A DNA stretch of 64,000 nucleotides from Macrosoma leucophasiata. Taxonomy: Eukaryota; Arthropoda; Insecta; Lepidoptera; Hedylidae. The stretch spans positions 1,488,001 to 1,552,000 of the forward strand of contig JAWQUS010000002.1 in assembly GCA_036365455.1 (NCBI GenBank), given 5' to 3'. The first letter of the stretch is position 1; each line of letters opens with the position of its first letter. Of this stretch, positions 24,965 through 29,406 are shown one piece after another. Under the pieces are notes generated by a model. It saw only the letters and a list, made by a program, of their open reading frames with translations, searched no databases and was not told where the DNA came from. Made by a program: the position numbers and the translations under genes.

Positions 24965-27900
24965 AAAAAATAAACTATGGTTTGTGAAAGTGATTCATTA
25001 GAAGTTCAAGAGGAATTTCGTTCCAATCGGGTGTCCCGCATGCTACACCTCAAACAGTTTTTTGTTATATCTCAAAGGGTTTAGGCAGTATTGAAAGCTC
25101 CCAGGCGGTTTGATTTTTTCCGACACCTCCAATTTTTTTGTTTTATTCCAATCAATTTACACAAAACTTTAACAAATTATATACACAACACCTTCCTTAG
25201 GAACCACTCTATCTATAAGTGAAACCCGCTTGAAAATCCGCTCAGAGTAGTCTTGGAGTTTATCTTGAACAGACAGACAAACGCTGTTTTATATGTATAG
25301 ATTATTTATAGAATATCTGTTTGTTGGCCAGGTCCAAGGATATGTTGAACGGCAGTGCTAGCAGAAAATCAAAAGCGTCCCTCACCAATGGTGTACACGG
25401 TTTGTTATTGTTTTTAATATTATATCATAATTACTGCATTTAATTTGTTATGTGATGTGGTTCTGTTCATTTTATTATTCAAAAATCATAATCAGAGAAT
25501 TCATATGGGCATAATTCTAAAAAGTTAATTTAGTTTAGAATGTATGTATTTTCACGCCAAGGCCCTTACGGGGTACATCCCGACCCCGGTATATAACCAT
25601 CTTACTGGAACACGATAGTGCTAAAACACTACCATACACCTTCGAGCTTCTGCGTTGGTTCTCTTCTACTAAAACATATAATTGTATGTATATACAACAT
25701 GTAACGGGAATAATGCACACTATCTAAGGGGCCGATCAAGTATTACGTAAGCAGATTTATTACAATTCTTTACCCCCCCATCCCCCTTGTCAGCAAAAGT
25801 AAGCAAAGTCCTTACCCCCTCCCCCCATGCTAACGTAAACATTTTTCAATTATTGTATTGTTTTTTTTATATTATAATTATAATTTTAGAAATAAGAAAT
25901 AAATTTAGGATAGAGATTAGATTTTACTGATGTAATAAGTAAATAACTACCGATGACGTAATTATCATCTAGACCCCTACCCCCCATGTCATCCAAAATA
26001 AGCAGAGCAAAGACCCCCCCTCCCCCCATAGTGCTTACGTAATACTTGAACGGCCCCTAACACCTCGATTAGAAAATCGCGTTATTATCATAATCCATGA
26101 ACTGAAATGACATGTTTATGTATTTAATATTTTTTATTTAAGAAATAAGTTGTCCTCAATTTGTACGAACAGTATGCACACCCTATGCATACTTACCCTA
26201 CCTCTACCTACGGTTACACATACTCATAAAACACGAACCGAAAAAAAGTGATGTAGCGTAACTTGTGTACCCTTATTTAACACTCGCTAGTAATAAGATT
26301 AATTTTTATTTTCTATTATTTTATTTTTTTAAATTATTATTTATAATAAAAAGCACAAATCGCAACGAGTTCTAATAAACTTGTTGAGACTAGCATTTTA
26401 TTTTGTATAGACGTTAGTCTCATTTTCGTTTGTATCGACTGTTCACCAAATGGGTGACCATAATTTCCTTAATTGTAATTAACTTTGGGACAAAATATTA
26501 CCTATATCAAAAATGCCTGAAATCGATTCTGAACTAACTAGTTTCGGGTTGTACATTCAATCCTGTCACATGTTGTATATGAATAAACGGAACTAAAAAA
26601 TAATAATAACTTTCTTACGTTGAAATAAAACTATTTTTACGGATTTATCTCGCGTATATTAAACTAAAATGATTTTTAAAAAACACTACCCCGGGACCAC
26701 GGAAGCTGAAAAGCGACCGAAACGTCGGGTTGATTTTAAAAATCATTTTAGTTTAATATACGCGAGATAAATCCGTAAAAATAGTTTTATTTCAATGAGT
26801 GTAGCTCGCGAAAACCTAAGAACATATCAACTTTCTTACGTTTTTCGCTCCTATGTCTTAGTACACAAAAGTAATGTAAGATTACTATATTCCTTTATCA
26901 GAGCCTAGTTCAGGCAAAAAACGCAGCGCGCGGCACTCGGTGCAGCTGCACGCGGAGCGGCTGGGGAGCCTGCTGCGGGACGTCATGAAGCACAAGGACT
27001 GCTGGCCGTTCTACGAGCCCGTCTCCACGGAGGACGTGAGTGTGCTTCTAAGCCTGAGTTGCACGTAGATATTTGTTCAAGTTATTGTTAAATTTCACAT
27101 CCCTCTCTAACTTTTACAGATATCTTTAAGTTAGAGAAGGATGTGAATGTTAGAATAACTTAAACTTTATCAAATCTTTTTTACTGGTGGTAGAGTTCCA
27201 GTGACGGAGCTCGCGGGCTTAGGCACCACCGTATTACCTAAAATACTTGCCGCTAAATGGTAGTGTTCAGCACTATCGTGTTCCGGTCACGTGGTAATGT
27301 ACGGCCCTGTAAATTCCGGCACAAAGGCGTACCATCTTAGGCCTCAGGGGTGGTAACGCATCTACATTTTGACCTTGGTCTTTGTGTGGGTGTCTATAGG
27401 CTGCAGTCATCACTTAACATCAATATGAACTGCATTCTTGTTTGCTACTTCCATAACATAAAAAATATATATCTTGGTGCAACCAAGGCTAGGGCTGGTT
27501 AATGTCAAAGTTAATCTTAGAAATATCTGTAAGGGCGCGTGACGTTGATACTTATAATCTGTGGCCAGGTGCCTGACTACTTGGACATCATCGAGCACCC
27601 GATGGATTTCACGACGATAAAGAGTAAGCTGGAGGACGGCGAGTACTCGACCGACGAGCAGTTCCTCGCTGACGCCGCGCTGGTCTTCACCAACTGCTTT
27701 ATATACAACGATGACTCGCATCCTGTTGCCAAGTTAGTGAGCTTTTATAATCAAAGAAGACCAAGACTGACCTACCATGACCAAATAGGTCGAGTTCTGT
27801 CTGATGGTGGGGTCAAAAGTCTTAGGCATCGGCGTGCATGTATGAAGAGAATGATGAAGGTGGACGAGGCACGAGAGGTTTGTCAGGACCGGGATATCTG

Positions 27901-29406
27901 GCGCTCTACACTCTCTGCCTACCCCGTTAGGGACCTGGCGTGAAGATACATACATACATATATAAACAAACTAGCGGACCATTTAATTATAAGCAGATAG
28001 GTGCAGTGATGAAGACGGTTGGGCGAGATAGGACCAGTGTACCAGCTCACCGTATTAAGTCGGCACATTGGCTCGTTTCAGTCTACCAATGCTTGGCTGG
28101 AGCAGTTCATCACTGCACCTATCTGCTTATAGTTAAATGTGACTGATCGCAGATTCAAGAGGATGAGAAAAAAAACTAGCTGCCCGCTCCGGTTTGCGCG
28201 GGTGCAGTGTTACTTACCCTCTCCTGTTTATCTTAGCATGGTGTTATATATAGGTTATAGCCTTCCTCGATAAATGAGCTATCTAACACTGAAACAATTT
28301 TTCAAATCGGACCAGTAGTTTCTGAGTTTATACACTTGTAGTTATGGAGAATCTTTACAGTAAGTATGTTCTTAGGTTTTCGCGAGCTGCACTCATTGAA
28401 ATAAAACTAGTTATGATGTATAGATGGAGGTAGCTGCACATAATAATTTTTCAAACTGCTGTCAGACAATTACCACCTCAGTCTGCCCGAGACGACGGAA
28501 GCTGAAAAGCGACCGAAACGTCGGGTTCGATTTTAAATATAGTGGAGCGTCGATTATCCGAACGTCGCTTAACCGAACGACCGCTTATCCGAACGTAGTA
28601 ACGCGCGGGTCAATGCCGGCCGCGCTTCGGTTTTCGCCCATTTGTCGCGACTCGTTTACTTGTTATTGTACTCGTATGTTCAGATAATGAAGTTGAAAAC
28701 ATAGTTAGTGCCTCTGAAGCGTTTACTTGCTTAGATATTGCCTTGCGCTGGTTTGAAACATAGGCCGAGAGCGACCAGTATCAAATATCTGTTCTCAAAA
28801 AAGTAAGCGATCTAGCCGCTCGTAAGCGGGCAGGCTTGCTTCGGCAGACGAAGATTCAAGATTTTTGAAGCGTTAATTGTAATTCGTAAACACTAGTTTT
28901 ACTACAAGATTGTCTGCACTTTTTTTGTTTATTTCCTATTTGTACTATTCATTTTTCGCAATAACACATGCGAGTGAACTTTAGAAATTAAAGAAAAAAC
29001 AAAGAAAAATTTGACTTCAGGCAGGAATCGAACCTGCGACCTCAGGATAACCAGTCCAGGCTGGACTGGTTATCCCTTTTTTTTCTTTATTTCCTGTTTG
29101 TCATTAAAAATATTCATTCCCAAATTTTTTTTTGCTGACGCCGACCCCTTTTTGGTTGTTATAGACCCTCAGGGGTCAATATAGACCACTTTGGAAAACA
29201 GTGATCTAGTTATTGAGTACTTTTTTAAAACGTATTCTTTCCATAGGTCGGGCTACCGTCTCGAGAAATTCATCAGCAAACGGTGCGCGGAGTTGGAGCT
29301 GCCTCCCTTACCGGAGACGGCGCCCGTGGACTCCGAGCTGCCCTGCAAGCGGCCGCTGCACGAGCACGAGGACGCGCCCCGCCCCAAGCGGCCCAAACAC
29401 AAGTGA
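526..29406 (+). CDS. Acf1: Acf1/BAZ1A-like chromatin remodelling subunit, 3' part of gene (20 exons)
   Basis: Exons: 526-811, 1523-1664, 2186-2355, 3346-3470, 3924-4158, 6550-6762, 8142-8305, 9365-9565, 15063-15251, 16444-16576, 18688-18867, 19276-19550, 19900-20012, 21025-21230, 22188-22271, 24643-24754, 25332-25399, 26902-27035, 27569-27732, 29247-29406. Every junction is GT-AG and phases agree throughout, giving 1,117 codons plus TGA. Domain order is DDT (about residues 10-85 of this part), WHIM1, a lysine/glutamate-rich helix, WHIM2 (RAYRRYWV), WHIM3 (QWFVYHSEEQL), PHD1 (about 739-783), PHD2 (about 822-868) and bromodomain (about 975-1075). DDT plus WHIM plus two PHDs plus bromodomain is the layout of insect ACF1, the large ISWI partner in the nuclear ACF/CHRAC nucleosome-spacing complexes. 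The WAC domain must lie upstream. BAZ2-type proteins are less likely because of the two PHD fingers. Exon boundaries are inferred from sequence only. Confidence 0.88.
890..1265 (-). repeat. Dispersed repeat D, copy 1
   Basis: This block matches, in inverted orientation, 18085-18445. Shared strings include gcgggaacgcggg near 1010 (reverse complement near 18370), actttactggagcca near 1190 (reverse at 18160) and the ttccatatgg/ccatatggaa words near 1210-1245. It has no coding content and the superfamily is not recognised. It lies in the intron after the DDT exon; the remainder of that intron, 812-1522, shows nothing else clear. Confidence 0.55.
1523..1664 (+). CDS. Acf1: Acf1 exon after DDT
   Basis: The acceptor is gtttacag and the donor ag|gtaagg (phase 2). 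It encodes a charged linker ending in SKLPLDLTTVSEVLR, matching the post-DDT linker of ACF1/BAZ1 proteins, and continues directly into RLHILSSG of the next exon. Confidence 0.85.
1684..1780 (-). repeat. Retrotransposon 3'-end relic
   Basis: The segment is the reverse complement of the tail at about 27880-27950 (shared words include ggtccctaacggggtaggc and gccagatatcctgg). It is a short piece of the same non-LTR element, in the intron 1665-2185. The rest of that intron shows nothing recognisable. Confidence 0.55.
2186..2355 (+). CDS. Acf1: Acf1 exon between DDT and WHIM1, founder of a tandem array
   Basis: The acceptor is gtttcag and the donor g|gtcagt (phase 1). It encodes RLHILSSG..., a tyrosine/glycine/serine stretch (YHQRGGYSSGDD) and LLRRLATTHVADLAL, which reads on into DDKFLVLQCL of the next exon. 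Base composition is very GC-rich. From about 2229 onward the exon body plus its donor is repeated several times in the downstream intron. Confidence 0.85.
2229..3100 (+). repeat. Tandem array of partial exon plus donor (162/176-bp units)
   Basis: The landmark taccaccagcgcggcgggta occurs at 2241, 2403, 2565, 2741 and 2917, with a decayed copy at 3071. Spacings are 162, 162, 176, 176 and 154. Unit 1 is the true exon. Units 2-4 keep the exon body and the ggtcagt donor (at 2518, 2680 and 2856); unit 5 decays after about 2965. Because 162 is 54 codons, the exon frame stays open through units 1-3, and the frame used then remains open to about 3060. The intron continues to 3345; 3100-3345 shows nothing recognisable. 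Confidence 0.92.
3346..3470 (+). CDS. Acf1: Acf1 exon: WHIM1 segment
   Basis: The acceptor is tttcgacag and the donor cag|gtaaca (phase 0). It encodes DDKFLVLQCLMNQILTYATV followed by RDVIEEKLDEY, the WHIM1 signature of the BAZ/ACF1 family. The following intron, 3471-3923, contains nothing recognisable. Confidence 0.88.
3924..4158 (+). CDS. Acf1: Acf1 exon: charged helical linker
   Basis: The acceptor is tatactag and the donor g|gtaagg (phase 1). It encodes INERKRDVQLTAARQELKKE followed by about 50 residues dominated by K and E, ending KDMQTQLFEHTSYIG. It is a probable long helix or coiled coil between WHIM1 and WHIM2, as in ACF1 and WSTF. Confidence 0.85.
4388..6290. repeat. Composite repeat with tRNA-like ends and internal foldback
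   Basis: This 1.9-kb block fills most of the intron 4159-6549. It begins with a 3'-half tRNA-like piece (aatttgacttcaggtgagac, - strand) and ends with a full tRNA-like sequence on +. Inside, about 4890-5180 is inverted at about 5445-5735; both arms are a common LINE-type tail (cccgcgacttcg, gaaagtcccgtcaaaatcgg, acagacagacagac). The block looks like nested insertions, not one element. Confidence 0.6.
5944..6256. repeat. Inverted pair of tRNA-like sequences
   Basis: A tRNA-like sequence on - (5944-6012) and one on + (6181-6256) are separated by an inverted flank (the aaagcaatgcaat/attgcattgctt and gctgctaccat words). The + copy has A box tagctcaattgg, B box gagttcgagtctc, a GCTC/GAGC D stem, a GCGAG/CTCGC T stem and an acceptor stem. 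The anticodon arm is abnormal. It resembles a tRNA-Tyr that lost bases in the anticodon loop, so it is called a mobile derivative, not a working tRNA gene. Confidence 0.7.
6550..6762 (+). CDS. Acf1: Acf1 exon: WHIM2 segment
   Basis: The acceptor is tctgcag and the donor g|gtgagt (phase 1). It encodes GSDRAYRRYWVSHPVAAVFVE, the WHIM2 motif, followed by a proline/alanine/serine-rich linker and YVTQLFHSERDRQRERG. The exon is extremely GC-rich in the middle. Confidence 0.88.
7085..7300 (+). repeat. LINE 3'-tail relic
   Basis: The words aaatgtgaaagtatggatat, cactaaagcgactgggtgc and gacgaggactaaatcgctgg are typical of RTE-type 3' tails in lepidopteran genomes. Assignment is by general resemblance. 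It is in the intron 6763-8141; 6763-7085 and 7300-7610 show no clear feature. Confidence 0.35.
7612..8110 (-). repeat. SINE-like repeat A split by a MITE
   Basis: Repeat A is a roughly 280-bp family running from actggtggtagagctccagt to a 3' A-rich end after tgcttgtttgccactt. This - strand copy covers 7612-7703 and 7912-8110 and is interrupted exactly by the 208-bp MITE at 7704-7911. Its A-rich tail suggests retroposition. No RNA polymerase III promoter boxes were recognised with confidence. Confidence 0.7.
7704..7911 (-). mobile_element. MITE with 8-bp target duplication (family M8), copy A
   Basis: On this strand it begins agagaatatg and ends cggtgtg. It is flanked by ccagaggt at 7696-7703 and 7912-7919. 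Removing it restores an uninterrupted repeat A. The termini match copies at 13712, 50464 and 62695, on the other strand cacaccgcgg...tattctct. There is no coding capacity and no clear terminal inverted repeat. An 8-bp duplication fits hAT- or P-type transposases. Confidence 0.85.
8142..8305 (+). CDS. Acf1: Acf1 exon between WHIM2 and WHIM3
   Basis: The acceptor is cacctgcag and the donor aag|gtagga (phase 0). It encodes AGSDKENESGGNSRGSSPKK, an alanine-rich stretch and AARELLVCTADIDTCYVHGK. It joins in phase to GDRPQWFVYH of the next exon. Confidence 0.85.
8765..9225 (+). repeat. Two head-to-tail copies of repeat A
   Basis: A 3'-half copy (about 8765-8895) is followed by a nearly full copy (about 8942-9225), both on + and each ending with the ttaacatc...gcatgct/atgctc words and an A-rich stretch. 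They fill the second half of intron 8306-9364. The first half contains an AT-rich stretch with nothing recognised. Confidence 0.75.
9365..9565 (+). CDS. Acf1: Acf1 exon: WHIM3 segment, founder of the 185-bp array
   Basis: The acceptor is ttgcccag and the donor cag|gtagta (phase 0). It encodes GDRPQWFVYHSEEQLEALAL, then NKRGVREHELRHALDLD, RDGLRRLLPRCPLHLLHP and an alanine run before Q. The WF..HSEEQLEAL..ALN.RG.RE..L pattern is WHIM3 of BAZ1A/ACF1. Its last 165 nt and donor are repeated downstream. Confidence 0.9.
9401..13680 (+). repeat. 185-bp tandem array of exon body plus 20-nt GT...AG spacer
   Basis: The exon body 9401-9565 (165 nt) is followed by 22 further full bodies at exact 185-bp steps (9586-9750 through 13471-13635) and one truncated body at about 13656-13680. 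The 23 spacers begin gtagtatata and end ctcgcag, so each body is preceded by an AG and followed by a GT. All array copies share ctagag where the founder has ctggag; the last truncated copy has ctggag. No difference among the 22 units was seen. Reading from the first body into its spacer meets TAG after nine codons, so the array is intronic unless spliced. Confidence 0.97.
13712..13851 (+). mobile_element. MITE family M8, copy B (internally deleted, 140 bp)
   Basis: It starts cacaccgcgg and ends tactctct. Identical 8-bp flanks gcctatag lie at 13704-13711 and 13852-13859. It inserted about 25 bp past the end of the 185-bp array. It lacks about 80 bp of the middle found in the 220-bp copy at 50464. 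Confidence 0.85.
13858..14850 (+). repeat. Series of LINE-type tail relics
   Basis: Three pieces are visible: ggttccgtag...aacccttattgtttcgccat (13858-14060), ctagcggcccgccccggctt (14345-14560) and an element around 14570-14850 ending in ctacggagcgaagctcgg. These are common tail sequences in lepidopteran introns. Each is truncated and non-coding. Family names are not assigned. Confidence 0.45.
15063..15251 (+). CDS. Acf1: Acf1 exon before DREAWRG (short, easily missed)
   Basis: The acceptor is ctatttgtag and the donor aag|gttggt; it is 189 nt, phase 0-0. It encodes PTIQSVLNISTRQKRGQAQP, then ASFVVPPDCSLSEALELSLR and DHILELEDKIFHGCLGSLNVK, continuing into DREAWRGTLM of the next exon. The L.LRD.ILELEDKI..G.LG pattern followed by W is the segment after WHIM3 in ACF1/BAZ1A. 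Without it the protein jumps from the alanine run straight to DREAW. Confidence 0.85.
15328..15640 (+). repeat. tRNA-derived SINE B, full copy
   Basis: The 5' part is tRNA-like: A-box region gtagcgtagtggtagcaggc and B box gggttcgattcccgg. A 200-bp body follows, ending cctctgcctaccccttcggg. Other copies lie at 21680, 50290, 54045, 56785 and 59438. No flanking duplication was measured. Confidence 0.75.
15683..15738 (+). repeat. Diverged echo of the 15063-15251 exon end plus donor
   Basis: The words gatcttccacggatgt and ttaatgtta...ttggt repeat, in the same order and spacing, the last part of the exon (15210-15258), including the region of its donor. Identity is roughly 80-85 percent by eye over about 50 bp. 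SINE B lies between the exon and this echo. It is a third case of an Acf1 exon end duplicated into its following intron. Confidence 0.7.
15755..15915 (-). repeat. Partial repeat A
   Basis: It carries the 3' half of repeat A on - (gcaaacaagcatgca, gactgcagcctat, gtgttatgcctctg). Confidence 0.65.
16020..16215. mobile_element. Small foldback MITE with a doubled end
   Basis: A 25-bp stretch gaccccttatggtgagattc... occurs twice in tandem at about 16034-16082 and is inverted at about 16187-16210 (ggggtctgtgaatctcgcc). The arms continue inward (actttactttgagcaaagta versus tactttgctcgaaagtaaag). It has no coding capacity. Confidence 0.65.
16444..16576 (+). CDS. Acf1: Acf1 exon DREAWRG
   Basis: The acceptor is tgcgcag and the donor t|gtacgt (phase 1). 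It encodes DREAWRGTLMVRGYDKQAAV, then WGPARRYRDDCHLPDGHRNLPN. It corresponds to the linker after WHIM3 in ACF1. Confidence 0.82.
16593..17460 (+). mobile_element. MITE with GGAACGAAGTTCC end, host of a nested MITE
   Basis: It starts ttggaacgaagttcc and continues after the nested element (16619-17160) with ggtacgctggctaagg, tcctcacgacatttttgcta and ttattcgttctctctctcg. Related copies at 24784-25027 and 56139-56451 show inverted ends of the ggaacgaagttcc type. The right end here is worn. Confidence 0.6.
16619..17160 (+). mobile_element. CATAGAGCAACAC-ended MITE nested in another MITE
   Basis: The ends are cgtagagcaatac and gttgctctatg. The flanks are exact 8-bp copies cgcgcggt at 16611-16618 and 17161-17168. 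It is longer than the 295-bp copy at 49107 because about 240 bp of unrelated sequence (about 16795-17050) interrupts it. An 8-bp duplication and CA...TG ends suggest a hAT-type origin. Confidence 0.75.
17625..17812 (+). repeat. LINE-type tail relic
   Basis: It begins ctagcggcccgccccggctt as at 14345 and ends gtgacacgagatttatatat. It is non-coding and truncated. Confidence 0.45.
18085..18445 (+). repeat. Dispersed repeat D, copy 2
   Basis: It is the inverted partner of 890-1265, with matching words over about 350 bp. It lies in the intron before the 18688 exon. No coding capacity is seen. Confidence 0.55.
18688..18867 (+). CDS. Acf1: Acf1 exon preceding the PHD region
   Basis: The acceptor is gtttcag and the donor g|gtgagt (phase 1). 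It encodes YIAEEEVKTIPENKYRDPGH, a glycine-rich loop and LVRGLASALLQVEQAIHHKY, then IRRPLG. The pattern of a helix followed by a hydrophobic ...QAI..KY..PPLG segment matches the pre-PHD region of ACF1. Confidence 0.87.
19028..19215 (+). repeat. tRNA-derived SINE C
   Basis: The tRNA-like start agtccagcggtatgagacga and B box gggttcgatccccgc are followed by ggacaaatatttgtatagcc and a TG-rich tail. Other copies are at 37915 (-), 48755 (-) and 60757 (+). Confidence 0.75.
19276..19550 (+). CDS. Acf1: Acf1 exon: pre-PHD helix and first part of PHD1
   Basis: The acceptor is ctcttccag and the donor tca|gtgagt (phase 0). It encodes LDDKERKEREAKNKPLELEA, LERWEVSLMECRSFSQIVLH, then the first PHD half CRLCRRKTDPDNMLLCDGC and HHLYCLKPKLS. 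Zinc ligands Cys-x2-Cys, Cys-x2-Cys and His-x2-Cys are present; the last Cys pair is in the next exon. The intron after it, 19551-19899, shows nothing. Confidence 0.9.
19900..20012 (+). CDS. Acf1: Acf1 exon: end of PHD1
   Basis: The acceptor is gttttacag and the donor ag|gtgaga (phase 2). It encodes KVPDGDWFCEQCKPKERTPR, then KRRKLFSDDDIEEELDD. The VPDGDWFCEQC end completes a canonical C4HC3 PHD finger. The basic KRRK next to an acidic stretch could be a nuclear signal. Confidence 0.9.
20223..20880 (+). repeat. Dispersed repeat E, copy 1, plus LINE tail
   Basis: From acatgtaacgggaataatgc to about 20785 it matches 25689-26585 over about 560 bp (shared gcacaccctatgcatactta and caactttgggacaaaatatt-like words). 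A short LINE tail with aactcttcagctttatat follows. No coding capacity. Confidence 0.7.
21025..21230 (+). CDS. Acf1: Acf1 exon: PHD2
   Basis: The acceptor is tgttcgcag and the donor g|gtatgg (phase 1). It encodes a serine-rich lead (GRSSSSESELG), then CGECGSGGRLAACCVVCRAR, YHAECALPRL and RWTCAACLALP. The Cys-Cys, Cys-Cys, His-Cys, Cys-Cys spacing fits a second, compact PHD finger, a feature of insect ACF1. Codons are almost entirely GC-ending. Confidence 0.87.
21231..22187 (+). other. Intron with GC-rich start and SINE B
   Basis: The first 300 bp stay GC-rich with local duplication (gcgtcacg/cgtgtttccgcc and gtgacgtgtgt/gtaacgtgtgtg words). A - strand SINE B copy spans about 21680-21925 (ggcaatcgaacccacgac). 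The rest is AT-rich with no recognised feature. The acceptor cataaag at 22187 has a weak pyrimidine tract. Confidence 0.55.
22188..22271 (+). CDS. Acf1: Acf1 small exon after PHD2
   Basis: It is 84 nt, phase 1-1, with acceptor ataaag| and donor g|gttcgt. It encodes AGSGRRCAVNALNNIHQYTR followed by ALHASENS. The phase joins both neighbours, but both splice sites are weak, so its inclusion may vary. Skipping it would keep the frame. Confidence 0.65.
23003..23263. mobile_element. Palindromic mariner-type MITE, copy 1
   Basis: The ends are acagtactcaacaa and ttgttgagcactgt preceded by TA. The arms extend inward (gcacatcgagcct, cgtagagcgttatctct inverted as agagataacgctctac) so nearly the whole 260 bp can fold back. 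A second copy lies at 30694-30944. The TA target and the ends fit Tc1/mariner. Confidence 0.75.
23560..23705. repeat. Penelope-like terminal fragment, inverted arrangement
   Basis: gtatgttcttaggttttctc and ctcattgaaataaaacta match the terminus at 61222; an inverted half follows after a short centre. The remaining intron from 23705 to 24642 is AT-rich and unrecognised. Confidence 0.6.
24643..24754 (+). CDS. Acf1: Acf1 exon: basic linker 1
   Basis: The acceptor is aattgcag and the donor aa|gttagt (phase 2). It encodes ESEDSEYNTALVKLKMRRSR, then GSKEHSPVLNGATKRGR. A charged linker between PHD2 and bromodomain, unstructured by composition. Confidence 0.8.
24784..25027 (+). mobile_element. GGAACGAAGTTCC MITE with CT tract
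   Basis: The ends are ttggaacgaagctcct and ggaatttcgttccaa. The inner words gtacgctggctaag, cctcacgacatttttgct and a (CT)n tract at about 24920-24963 match the 16593 and 56139 copies. It starts 29 bp after an Acf1 donor. Confidence 0.75.
25332..25399 (+). CDS. Acf1: Acf1 exon: basic linker 2 with two possible donors
   Basis: The acceptor is ttggccag. It encodes SKDMLNGSASRKSKASLTNG followed by VH. A donor after 25399 (g|gtttgt) or one 9 nt earlier after 25390 (g|gtgtac) both leave phase 1 and both join the next exon, so a three-residue difference is possible. Neither donor is strong. Confidence 0.72.
25689..26585 (+). repeat. Dispersed repeat E, copy 2, split by a MITE
   Basis: It matches copy 1 (20223) and is interrupted by 25728-26057. 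Just before it, around 25600, a fragment of repeat A (cggaacacgatagtgct) is present. Confidence 0.7.
25728..26057. mobile_element. PIF/Harbinger-type MITE, TAA target
   Basis: The ends are ggggccgatcaagtattacg and cgtaatacttgaacggcccc. TAA flanks lie at 25725-25727 and 26058-26060. The inside contains long C tracts (ccccccatccccc). A 3-bp TAA duplication with such ends fits PIF/Harbinger. Its removal restores repeat E. Confidence 0.8.
26610..26830. repeat. Penelope-like terminal sequence as inverted repeat
   Basis: tgaaataaaactatttttac...aaaatgatttttaaa is followed by gggaccacggaagctgaaaa, gcgaccgaaacgtcgggtt and the inverse of the first arm, ending gctcgcgaaaacctaag. Only the ends of the element are present, with no coding part, 70 bp before an Acf1 bromodomain exon. 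Confidence 0.75.
26902..27035 (+). CDS. Acf1: Acf1 exon: bromodomain helix Z
   Basis: The acceptor is tttatcag and the donor gac|gtgagt (phase 0). It encodes EPSSGKKRSARHSVQLHAER, then LGSLLRDVMKHKDCWPFYEP and VSTED. The L..LL..VM.HKD.WPF..PV pattern starts a bromodomain, the acetyl-lysine reader at the ACF1 C-terminus. Confidence 0.92.
27181..27468 (+). repeat. Repeat A, full copy
   Basis: It runs from actggtggtagagttccagt to ttccataacataaaaa. It lies between the two main bromodomain exons. A short palindrome (tccctctctaactt/aagttagagaagga) precedes it at 27100-27145. Confidence 0.75.
27569..27732 (+). CDS. Acf1: Acf1 exon: bromodomain core
   Basis: The acceptor is gtggccag and the donor aa|gttagt (phase 2). 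It encodes VPDYLDIIEHPMDFTTIKSK, then LEDGEYSTDEQFLADAALVF and TNCFIYNDDSHPVAK. VPDY...I..PMD is the ZA loop; the acetyl-lysine-binding Asn position is taken by N in FIYNDD. Confidence 0.93.
27745..27955 (+). mobile_element. 3' fragment of a non-LTR retrotransposon (coding end)
   Basis: An open stretch encodes RPRLTYHDQIGRVL, RRACMKRMMKVDEAREVCQD and RDIWRSTLSAYPVRDLA before a stop and ATAC repeats. This resembles the C-terminal end of LINE reverse transcriptase ORFs common in Lepidoptera. It starts 12 bp after an Acf1 donor, so the element abuts the exon. It is truncated to about 200 bp. Confidence 0.6.
28175..28345 (+). repeat. LINE-type tail relic
   Basis: It contains gcccgctccggtttgcgcgg, tatagccttcctcgataaat and aaatcggaccagtagtttct, as at 14345. 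It is truncated. Confidence 0.45.
28365..28538 (+). repeat. Penelope-like terminal fragment
   Basis: tatgttcttaggttttcgcg, aagctgaaaagcgaccgaaa and cgtcgggttcgattttaaat match the ends at 61220-62618. It is cut by the pogo-like relic at its TA. Confidence 0.7.
28539..28870 (+). pseudogene. pogo/Tigger-type transposon relic (5' end plus transposase C-terminus)
   Basis: The left end agtggagcgtcgattatccg follows a TA in Penelope sequence and has the form of pogo/Tigger inverted repeats. From about 28679 one frame gives DNEVENIVSASEAFTCLDIA, LRWFET, an in-frame TAG, then SDQYQISVLKKVSDLAARKR and LLRQTKIQDF before TGA. This is the C-terminal tail of a pogo/Tigger/jerky transposase. QTKIQDF has the form of a PCNA-interacting (PIP) box, a known feature of pogo transposase. 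DNA-binding and catalytic parts are deleted and the right inverted repeat is not found. Confidence 0.75.
28955..29100 (-). repeat. tRNA-like half sequence with palindromic break
   Basis: aatttgacttcaggcaggaa and tcgaacctgcgacctcagga form the T arm and 3' acceptor of a tRNA-like sequence on -. At the anticodon-arm position it turns back on itself: ggataaccagtccag is followed at once by ctggactggttatcc. The leading cgcaataacacatgcgagtg matches the family at 45120 and 55825. A flanking duplication tttatttcctatttgt/tttatttcctgtttgt is suggestive. Confidence 0.6.
29247..29406 (+). CDS. Acf1: Acf1 last exon: end of bromodomain and C-terminus
   Basis: The acceptor is tttccatag. It encodes SGYRLEKFISKRCAELELPP (helix C) followed by a short tail ending KRPLHEHEDAPRPKRPKHK and TGA at 29404-29406. 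The basic end may act as a nuclear signal. Confidence 0.92.

Noticed and set aside
24900..24965. CT-rich tract as a regulatory element (GAGA-type).
   Set aside because: The tract is an internal part of a repeated MITE family (also at 17280 and 56283), so it needs no separate explanation.
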